Source: JAWHTC01 sp032586155
GTDB taxonomy: Bacteria; Pseudomonadota; Alphaproteobacteria; Rhodobacterales; Rhodobacteraceae
DNA length: 64,000 bases
Assembly (NCBI RefSeq): GCF_032586155.1
Contig: NZ_JAWHTC010000002.1
Span: 1,173,253-1,237,252 of the forward strand
Reading direction: 5' to 3'
The translations under genes were made by a program, and so were the position numbers. Below are positions 34,466 through 41,333 of this stretch, piece by piece. Below the pieces are notes generated by a model, which had not been told where the DNA came from, made no database searches, and saw nothing but the letters and a program-made list of their open reading frames with translations. Every line of letters starts with the position of its first letter. Within the stretch, counting starts at the first letter, position 1.

Positions 34466-35371
34466 TTACTGCGAGGCGGGAGCGCCGGACCAGTCCACGC
34501 CGCGTTCCCCGGTCAGGAAACCATCGGACAGACGGATGTCATCGTCAATCCGGCGGATAGACGCGGCGACATGATCGGCGCCATGTTCGCCATCGAGAAG
34601 ACCGCGATAGAGGCGGCAGATCTCGTCAAAGCCTTTTGATTGCGGGGACAGGCGCAGGGCGGTGACCCCGACCTCTTTTAGCAGGTCGACCTGGTAGGCG
34701 GTGCAAGCGTGGGTGTCGGACAGGGTTTGCACGCCATTCATGGCAAGGAACGGTTGGTCTTCGAGCGTGCGCACGTCGAGGCCATCGGGATCATCCTCGC
34801 AGGCGAACTGGCAATTGTCCTTGGTCCTTTGGTGCAGGCGGGCGTGATAGCAACGACCCGAGATTGCCAGCGGCAGGCGGCCATGGCCCCAGACCTCGAT
34901 GGCGATGCCAAGATCGGCACCCGTGCGGGTGAGGATTTCGACCGAGGCCAACGGTAATTCCGGTGGCAGGCAGACACGGGTGGCGCCAAGACCGGCCAAC
35001 CACGTGAGTGTGCCTTCGTTGTAGACATTGACCAGAGGCCCGACCGAGAAGGCCGTGCCATTGGGCAGGTAGGCCAGCGCGGTGAGGTCGTTCACTTCGA
35101 CCTCGACGCCCATCTCGGCCAGTTCGGCCATAAGTTTGCGTTCTCGTTTCAGGGTGATCAGGGCCAGCGAGGTCAGGGCAACCTGTTTGCCCGCCGCCAA
35201 AAGGGTTTCAAGGGCCGCGGGAATATGATCCTGGTAGAAGGGCAAGCGTTTGGAGCAAACCAACTCGCCCAAGGTAGCCCGCTCAACCGGGGCTTTGGCC
35301 ACGTCGTCGTAGAATTCGGCCCAGCGGTCTGCTGGCCAAAAGAATTGGTTGGCACCAACAGTCAGCTCCAT
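34466..35371 (-). CDS. ubiV: O2-independent ubiquinone hydroxylation protein UbiV
   Basis: 301-residue U32-family Fe-S protein. With UbiU it hydroxylates the ubiquinone ring without oxygen. Cys39 (GELVCSKRLPF) matches the first cluster ligand position known from E. coli UbiV, and CYHARLHQRTKDNCQFACEDDP supplies the other three. Follows ubiU by 4 bases and lies in the order ubiT-ubiU-ubiV, which supports the assignment over a peptidase role. Confidence 0.92.
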   Translation of the reverse strand: MELTVGANQFFWPADRWAEFYDDVAKAPVERATLGELVCSKRLPFYQDHIPAALETLLAAGKQVALTSLALITLKRERKLMAELAEMGVEVEVNDLTALAYLPNGTAFSVGPLVNVYNEGTLTWLAGLGATRVCLPPELPLASVEILTRTGADLGIAIEVWGHGRLPLAISGRCYHARLHQRTKDNCQFACEDDPDGLDVRTLEDQPFLAMNGVQTLSDTHACTAYQVDLLKEVGVTALRLSPQSKGFDEICRLYRGLLDGEHGADHVAASIRRIDDDIRLSDGFLTGERGVDWSGAPASQ

Positions 35372-35375
35372 GGGC

Positions 35376-36371
35376 TTACCTCCAGGTTTTCTTGTAAGCG
35401 CCGGTGGTCATGGCCTGACCTTCCGACAGGCGGGCCAGCATGCCTTCGGGCAAGGGACGGCCAGCGTCGAGCGCATCGACGGCGGCGCGGAAGTTGCGCA
35501 CCACTTGTGCCACGTAGGAACGAGAACGTTGACGGCCTTCGATCTTGAGCGCGGTGACACCAGCCTTTTGTAGCTGCGGCATCAGGTGTTCGGCATTGAG
35601 GCTGACAGGGTCTTCGAACAGATGACCCGTCTTACCATCGCTGCCATCGCTGGCCGAGAAGCAGCCCTTGCACAGCGTCGGATAAGGGGCGGGTTCATCG
35701 CGGCCCACGCGGTGGATGGTGTAGCCGCCAAGTTCGGCATCGAGAACACCGTCTTTGTCGCGGTATTCCACATGGCTGGCAGGGGAGCAGACACCGTTCA
35801 TGTTGGGCGATAGACCCGTGGCGAAAGAGGAGAGCGAACAGCGCCCCTCGGCCATGACGCAGAGTCCACCGAAAACGAAGACCTCGGTTTCGACCTCGGT
35901 TTCGGCGTTGATTGCGGCGATTTCCGGCACCGAGAGGACACGGGGCAGGACCACGCGTTTGATCCCGAATTCAGCGGCATAAAAGTTGATCATGTCGGCA
36001 TTGGCCGCCGCCGCCTGAACCGAGAGGTGACGGCGCAGGTCCGGGTGGTTTTGCGCGGCGTAGGCGAGAAGCCCGGCATCGGCGAGGATTACCGCGTCGG
36101 CGCCACAGGATTCCGCATCGGCGACGGCGCGATGCCACAGCGGTTCGGACCCGGCGCGGGGGAAGGTGTTGATCGCGACGAGAACCTTGGCGCCATGGGC
36201 GTGGGCAAAGGTCACACCTTCGCGCATCTCGTCGCGGTCGAAATTCAGGCCCGGGAAGTTGCGGGCGTTGGTTTCATCGGCAAAGCCGCAATAGATCGTA
36301 TGTGCGCCGGCCTTGACGGCGGCGCGCAGCGAGGCGGGTGTGCCTGCGGGGCAGACGATTTCCATTACCAT
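35376..36371 (-). CDS. ubiU: O2-independent ubiquinone hydroxylation protein UbiU
   Basis: 331-residue U32-family Fe-S protein, partner of UbiV. It begins MVMEIVCPAGTPASLRAAVKAGAHTIYCGF, the classical U32/UbiU N-terminus, and has conserved cysteines in FGGLCVMAEGRCSLSSF, NGVCSPASH and LCKGCFSAS that would ligate the cluster. The ATG at 36371 is preceded by GAAGAGG at 7 bases and overlaps the end of ubiT by 7 bases; a second ATG lies two codons later. Confidence 0.92.
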   Translation of the reverse strand: MVMEIVCPAGTPASLRAAVKAGAHTIYCGFADETNARNFPGLNFDRDEMREGVTFAHAHGAKVLVAINTFPRAGSEPLWHRAVADAESCGADAVILADAGLLAYAAQNHPDLRRHLSVQAAAANADMINFYAAEFGIKRVVLPRVLSVPEIAAINAETEVETEVFVFGGLCVMAEGRCSLSSFATGLSPNMNGVCSPASHVEYRDKDGVLDAELGGYTIHRVGRDEPAPYPTLCKGCFSASDGSDGKTGHLFEDPVSLNAEHLMPQLQKAGVTALKIEGRQRSRSYVAQVVRNFRAAVDALDAGRPLPEGMLARLSEGQAMTTGAYKKTWR

Positions 36372-36907
36372 AGTTCGGCCTCTTCCGGTCGGGTCAGGCA
36401 AACGCCGGTTTGGCGTTCCGCCAGGGCAAAGGCCTTCTGCACCACTCCGGCAAGCGGCCCGGTAAGCCCGGAGATTTCCTGGCTCAGGTCCAATTCTGCA
36501 TCATCCACCGCGTTGCGCAGCGCCAGCGCGGCGGCGGTGTCGCCCTCGATCACCAGATCGCGCGAAAAGAACAGCGCATCGCCGTCGAAGGCCCCGTGGA
36601 CAAGACCCAAAAGCGCGGCCAGCGGCCCTGCGATGCGGGCGGTTCCGTCGCCAAGGCCCCGCGTGACGCGCACCTGCGGGGTGCCGCCATTCGGGGCAAG
36701 ACAGATGACAAAGGGCAGGTCGGTAGGATCGAGAACGAAATGGGTATGCGCATGTTCGCCGAGGCGGCGGAACAGCGACGGGTGGGTTTTGGCAACCTGC
36801 CGCGCATAAGCGGTGAGCGCCATGGACAGGGGTGCCAACGGCAATGCACGCAAGGGCGGAGTTAGAAGCCGCGGAAAGCGCGGGATCGGCGGGGGGTCTT
36901 GGGTCAA
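36365..36907 (-). CDS. ubiT: SCP2-domain ubiquinone accessory protein UbiT
   Basis: 180 residues with an SCP2-like lipid-binding domain (HFVLDPTDLPFVICLAPNGGTPQVRV ... LLGLVHGAFDGDALFFSRDLVIEGDT). UbiT is the third protein needed for anaerobic ubiquinone synthesis and probably binds the lipid intermediates. A TTG start at 36907 is chosen because AAAGGA precedes it; the frame is open to 37105, but that would cover the FNR site and the divergent ubiD start. Confidence 0.85.
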   Translation of the reverse strand: MTQDPPPIPRFPRLLTPPLRALPLAPLSMALTAYARQVAKTHPSLFRRLGEHAHTHFVLDPTDLPFVICLAPNGGTPQVRVTRGLGDGTARIAGPLAALLGLVHGAFDGDALFFSRDLVIEGDTAAALALRNAVDDAELDLSQEISGLTGPLAGVVQKAFALAERQTGVCLTRPEEAELW

Positions 36908-36975
36908 GGGGTGTCCTTTCCCTTTGGGTCGCAAGCTTGCCCGGTCTTGGTAGGGCAGATTTTCCGGAGTGAAAT

Positions 36976-36989
36976 TGATAATCATCAAT
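36976..36989. promoter_or_regulatory. FNR-type (FnrL) box between ubiT and ubiD
   Basis: TTGAT-AATC-ATCAA, a perfect match to the FNR consensus, placed 69 bases from the ubiT start and 58 bases from the ubiD start. Predicts oxygen-dependent control of one or both divergent operons. Confidence 0.78.
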
Positions 36990-37046
36990 TCGAACGGGGT
37001 TTTTGCTGCTAGGCAGTTCGGGAGCTTCAAGCCCGCGAGACTTCCC

Positions 37047-38549
37047 GTGAGAAACCTGCCGTCCTTTCCCAGCCTGCGGTCCTTTGTCGACTGGTGTGCC
37101 GACACTGATCAGATGCGTGCCGTTAAGGAGCCGGTTTCGGTGTGTCACCAGATGACGGCGGTGCATCGGCAGGTTCTGGAAGGCGGTGGCCCGGTGCTGC
37201 GGTTCGATCAGCCGGTGTTGGAGGGGGGCGACAAGTCGGCGCTGCTGGTGGTGGTTAACCTGTTTGGCACGACCGAAAGGGTGGCAGCGGGGCTGGGCGT
37301 GACGCTTGAGGGGTTGGACGAGCTGGGTCGGTTTCTGGCGGCACTAAAATCTCCCACGCCGCCTGAAGGAATGCGCGATGCGTTGTCCAGATGGCCAATG
37401 TTGAAGGCGGCGCTGGCGACCCGGCCAAAGGTGGTTAAAAAGGCTATCGTGCAGCAAGAGGTGTTCGAGGGTGATGCGGTTGATCTGACTGCCCTGCCGG
37501 TGCAGACGCATTGGCCCGGTGATGCGGGGCCGCTGATCACATGGCCCGTGGTGGTGACGCGAAGCCATGAAAGTGAGCAGGGGGATGTGAATGCTTATAA
37601 CGCCGGGGTCTACCGGGCGCAGGTTTTGGACAGGAGCCGGGTGATCATGCGCTGGCTGCCGCATCGTGGCGGGGCGGCGCATCATCGAAGCTGGACGGCC
37701 AAGGGCGAGAGGACCCCCTGCGCGATCGTGCTTGGAGCCGATCCGGCGATGTTGTTGTCTTCGGCGCTGCCCTTGCCGGAGACAGTATCGGAGCTGACTT
37801 TTGCCGGGGCGCTGAATGGCGCGCGGCCACGGATGGTGAAGGCCAAGACCGTGCCGCTGATGGTGCCCGCCGAGGCCGAGATCGTGCTAGAAGGCTGGGT
37901 CTCGCCAGATGAGACCGCGCCCGAGGGGCCGTTTGGCGATCACACCGGATATTACAACCGGGCTGAACCGTTTCCAGTAATGGAGATCACCGCGGTTACC
38001 CAGCGGCGTGATCCGATTTATCTTTCGACCTATACCGGGCGGCCACCGGATGAGCCGGCCATCATCGGCGAGGTGTTCAACCGTTTGGCCCTACCGACGA
38101 TCCGCGACCAAATCCCGGAAATCCGCGATGTCTGGCTGCCGCCCGCTGCGTGTTCCTATCGCATGGCGGTGATCAGCATCGACAAGCGCTACCCGGGGCA
38201 GGCGCGCCGCGTGATGATGGGGTTGTGGGGGATGCTGCCACAGTTCAGTTATACCAAGATGATCGTGGTGGTGGACGGTGATATCGATGTGCGGAACTGG
38301 GATGACATCGCCTGGGCAATGGCGACGCGGATGGACCCGGGACGCGATGTGATGACATTGGAGAATACGCCGATGGATTACCTGGATTTCGCCTCGCCCG
38401 AGTCTGGGTTGGCGGGGAAGATGGGGATTGATGCCACCACCAAGATTGGGTCCGAGACCAAGCGCGAGTGGGGGACGGTGATGGAAACATCGCCCGAGGA
38501 TGTGGCCTTTGCCGCCGATCTGGTCGCCCAATTGGGGCTGGGATCATGA
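37047..38549 (+). CDS. ubiD: UbiD-family decarboxylase
   Basis: 500-residue prenylated-FMN-dependent decarboxylase of the 3-octaprenyl-4-hydroxybenzoate carboxy-lyase type. Features: LRSFVDWCADTDQMRAVKEP at the N-terminus, ITWPVVVTR, EGPFGDHTGYYN (the conserved E-x-P-F-GDH region) and AMATRMDPGRDVM. GTG 37047 is the most plausible start; the frame is open to 36969 but that part covers the FNR site. The stop overlaps the ubiX start (ATGA). Context supports the ubiquinone pathway rather than aromatic degradation. Confidence 0.9.
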   Translation: MRNLPSFPSLRSFVDWCADTDQMRAVKEPVSVCHQMTAVHRQVLEGGGPVLRFDQPVLEGGDKSALLVVVNLFGTTERVAAGLGVTLEGLDELGRFLAALKSPTPPEGMRDALSRWPMLKAALATRPKVVKKAIVQQEVFEGDAVDLTALPVQTHWPGDAGPLITWPVVVTRSHESEQGDVNAYNAGVYRAQVLDRSRVIMRWLPHRGGAAHHRSWTAKGERTPCAIVLGADPAMLLSSALPLPETVSELTFAGALNGARPRMVKAKTVPLMVPAEAEIVLEGWVSPDETAPEGPFGDHTGYYNRAEPFPVMEITAVTQRRDPIYLSTYTGRPPDEPAIIGEVFNRLALPTIRDQIPEIRDVWLPPAACSYRMAVISIDKRYPGQARRVMMGLWGMLPQFSYTKMIVVVDGDIDVRNWDDIAWAMATRMDPGRDVMTLENTPMDYLDFASPESGLAGKMGIDATTKIGSETKREWGTVMETSPEDVAFAADLVAQLGLGS

Positions 38550-39118
38550 GCGCCCCGCGCGTGGTGCTGGGCGTGGCGGGGGCGTCGGGGGCGGCGTTGG
38601 CCTTGTCTGCGGCGCGGCAGTTGGCTGGAATCGGGGCCGAGATCGACCTGGTTGTCAGTAGGGCCGCTAAACGGACATTGGCCGAGGAATGCGGGGACGG
38701 AGCGTGGGAGGCGTTGGCGAGGTACGCTACTCGTGTTCACGGGATTGAGGATGTGGGGGCTGCGATAGCCTCGGGCTCGGTGCCTGTTGCAGGCATGATC
38801 GTGGTCCCCTGTTCGATGCGCTCGCTGGCGGCGATTGCGGGCGGGCTGGATGACAACCTGTTGACCCGGGCCGCCGGGGTGCAGTTGAAGGAGCGGCGGC
38901 GGCTGGTTCTGGTGGCACGTGAGGCGCCGTTGACGCTGGCCCATTTACGCAACATGACGGCAGTAACGGAGATGGGCGCGATCATCCTGCCGCCGGTGCC
39001 GGCGTTTTACCTTGGGCCTGTGCGGTTGCAGGACGTAGTGGATCAAATTGCCGCGCGGTCGGTTGATTTGCTGAGGCTTGCCGAGCCACTAGCCGCGCAA
39101 TGGGAGAGCGGGATATAA
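38546..39118 (+). CDS. ubiX: UbiX-type flavin prenyltransferase
   Basis: 190 residues; makes the prenylated FMN cofactor for UbiD from FMN and dimethylallyl phosphate. Typical motifs: VVLGVAGASGAALALSAARQL, VVPCSMRSLAAIAGGLDDNLLTRAA and RRRLVLVAREAPLTLAHLRNM. ATG overlaps the ubiD stop by 4 bases, so enzyme and cofactor maker are coupled. Confidence 0.93.
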   Translation: MSAPRVVLGVAGASGAALALSAARQLAGIGAEIDLVVSRAAKRTLAEECGDGAWEALARYATRVHGIEDVGAAIASGSVPVAGMIVVPCSMRSLAAIAGGLDDNLLTRAAGVQLKERRRLVLVAREAPLTLAHLRNMTAVTEMGAIILPPVPAFYLGPVRLQDVVDQIAARSVDLLRLAEPLAAQWESGI

Positions 39119-39153
39119 GAGGTTCTGACAGGCTAATCCCGAAAGGACCGCCC

Positions 39154-40131
39154 ATGCCCCTGGCCATCGTGATCAATGAATATGGCGACTCAAGCGTGCT
39201 GCAATTGCAGGAGGTGGAGGTCCCCGCGCCGGGGCCGGGCGAGTTGCGATTGCGCCAGTTGTCGGTCGGGGTGAATTTCCACGACATCTATGTGCGTTCG
39301 GGGCTTTACAAGACGCTGACCCCTCCGGGCATTTTGGGATGCGAAGCGGCGGGCGTGGTCGAGGCCGTGGGTGACGGGGTGAGTGATTTCCATGTAGGGG
39401 ATCGTGTGGCCTATGTAACCGGACCGCCCTATGGTGCCTATGCCAGCCATCGGGTGTTGGCGGCTAACCTGGTAGTGCCGTTGCCGGACGGGATTGACGA
39501 CGATCTGGCGGCTGCGGTGCTATTGCGGGCGTTGACGGTGGACATGCTGGCCCGGCAGGTGGTGCAGTTGAAACCGGGGATGAGCATCCTTGTTCACGCG
39601 GCGGCCGGTGGCGTCGGGCGTTTGCTGTGCCAGCAGGCGGCGCATCTGGGGGTGACGGTTTATGGGACTGTTGGATCGGAGGAAAAGGCCGAGATTGCCC
39701 GAGCTTCTGGCTGTGCCCATCCGATCCTTTACCGCAAGGTGGCGTTTGAAGATGAGGTGACGCGGTTGACCGAGGGTCGCGGTGTCGACGTGGTTTATGA
39801 TTCCATCGGTGCTGATACCTTCGCAGGGTCGCTGACAGTGCTGGCTCCCTGCGGTCATCTGGTGAATTTTGGGCAATCCTCGGGACCGGTGGAGCCCGTG
39901 GCGATGTCCACGCTGGCCGAGAAATCCCTGACCGTGACGCGGCCGATCCTGTTTCACTATATCGGCGAGACTGAGAAAAACCGCGAGATGGCAGCGGCAG
40001 TGTTTCAGGGATTTGCCAAGGGGATTCTGTGGACAGAAGCGCCGACGGTGTTGCCGTTGGCCGAAGCGCATGCAGCACATGACCAGTTGGAAAGCCGCAA
40101 GGCCACAGCGGGTGTTGTGTTGAAACCTTGA
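39154..40131 (+). CDS. Quinone oxidoreductase (zinc-independent MDR family)
   Basis: 325 residues, NADPH-dependent quinone reductase type. GroES-like N-terminal domain (YGDSSVLQLQEVEVP, GVNFHDIYVRSGLY) and Rossmann domain (ILVHAAAGGVGRLLCQQAAHLG). No zinc-binding cysteines, as in QorA. AAAGGA precedes the ATG. Follows ubiX by 35 bases and may be transcribed with it; quinone reduction fits that neighbourhood, though the physiological substrate is unknown. Confidence 0.88.
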   Translation: MPLAIVINEYGDSSVLQLQEVEVPAPGPGELRLRQLSVGVNFHDIYVRSGLYKTLTPPGILGCEAAGVVEAVGDGVSDFHVGDRVAYVTGPPYGAYASHRVLAANLVVPLPDGIDDDLAAAVLLRALTVDMLARQVVQLKPGMSILVHAAAGGVGRLLCQQAAHLGVTVYGTVGSEEKAEIARASGCAHPILYRKVAFEDEVTRLTEGRGVDVVYDSIGADTFAGSLTVLAPCGHLVNFGQSSGPVEPVAMSTLAEKSLTVTRPILFHYIGETEKNREMAAAVFQGFAKGILWTEAPTVLPLAEAHAAHDQLESRKATAGVVLKP

Positions 40132-40141
40132 GGTAAGTGAA

Positions 40142-41317
40142 TTGGATATTGAACGGATTCGGGCCGAGACGCCCGGGGTAGCGCATTCGGTGCACCTGTT
40201 GGCGGCGGGGTCGTCGTTGATGCCGCAGGTGGTTGTTGATGCGATTGTCGATCACACGCGACTTGAGGCCGAGATCGGCGGGTACGAGGCCCACGCCCGG
40301 CAGAGCGAGATGCTGGACGGGGTCTATGACAGTGTTGCCCGCCATATCGGTGCGTCTGCCCACGAGATTGCCCTATTGGAGAATGCCACGGTGGCGTGGA
40401 TGCATGCGTTTTATGCGCTGCCGCTGAAGCCCGGCAGCCGTATCCTGACCTGCGAGGCAGAGTATGCCGCCAACTACGTCGCCTTCCTGCAGCGGGCCAA
40501 GCGTGACGGGTTGAAGATCGAGGTGGTGCCATCGGATGCGACCGGGGCGCTGGATGTCGATGCCTTGGCCGCGACGATGGGTGATGATGTCGGTCTGATC
40601 GCCATCACCTGGGTTCCAACCAACGGCGGGTTGGTGAACCCGGCAGCCGAGGTCGGACGGATCGCGCGGGCGCATGGTGTGCCATACCTGCTGGATGCCT
40701 GTCAGGCGGTTGGGCAGATGCGGGTCGACGTGGATGAGTTGGGCTGTGACTTCCTATCGGCGACGGGGCGTAAATTCCTACGCGGGCCACGGGGAACCGG
40801 GTTTTTGTATGTTCGCGAGAAATGGCTGGCGAGTCTCGAACCGGCGATGATCGATTTCTTCGGGGCGCCTTGGGTGGAGGCTGATCGCTATGAGTTGCGC
40901 CCCGACGCGCGACGGTTCGAGACCTGGGAAAACGCCTATGCCCTGCGTGCCGGGCTGGGGGCGGCAATGGATTATGCCAATAAGCTCGGGATCGACGCGA
41001 TCGAGGCGCGTATCCGGCATTTGGCGGGTATGTGTCGGACGGAATTGGTTAAGGTGGACGGGGTGCAGCTTCGCGACCTCGGAACAAACCCCTGTGGGAT
41101 TGTCAGTTTCTCGGTCGAGGGGCGCGATCCGGGTGCGGTTGTCTCGGAGCTTGGCCGCGCGGGATTTGTTATCGGAACGTCCTTGCCGTCCAGCACGCGT
41201 CTGGATGCGGAACGGCGGGACCTGCCAGTCCTGTTGCGGATGGCACCGCATTACTACAATACGGATGCCGAGATAGAAGGCTGTGTTGCGCGGTTGGCCG
41301 AGTTCGTGCAGCGCTGA
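40142..41317 (+). CDS. Class V aminotransferase-fold PLP enzyme
   Basis: 391 residues, cysteine desulfurase/isopenicillin epimerase-like fold. PLP-binding aspartate in PYLLDACQAVGQ and the Schiff-base lysine in SATGRKFLRGPRGTGFLYV. The catalytic cysteine loop of true desulfurases is not evident, so it more likely acts as a lyase, epimerase or EgtE-like C-S lyase. TTG start with GAGG 8 bases upstream, 10 bases after the quinone oxidoreductase. Substrate not identified. Confidence 0.85.
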   Translation: MDIERIRAETPGVAHSVHLLAAGSSLMPQVVVDAIVDHTRLEAEIGGYEAHARQSEMLDGVYDSVARHIGASAHEIALLENATVAWMHAFYALPLKPGSRILTCEAEYAANYVAFLQRAKRDGLKIEVVPSDATGALDVDALAATMGDDVGLIAITWVPTNGGLVNPAAEVGRIARAHGVPYLLDACQAVGQMRVDVDELGCDFLSATGRKFLRGPRGTGFLYVREKWLASLEPAMIDFFGAPWVEADRYELRPDARRFETWENAYALRAGLGAAMDYANKLGIDAIEARIRHLAGMCRTELVKVDGVQLRDLGTNPCGIVSFSVEGRDPGAVVSELGRAGFVIGTSLPSSTRLDAERRDLPVLLRMAPHYYNTDAEIEGCVARLAEFVQR

Positions 41318-41333
41318 CCCGCTGCAGGGTCAG
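41314..41333. terminator. Hairpin between convergent genes
   Basis: CTGACCC-GCTGCA-GGGTCAG overlaps the stop codons of the class V enzyme gene and of the convergent kinase/aminotransferase fusion. A symmetric 7-bp stem without a T run; possible weak bidirectional terminator. Confidence 0.4.
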
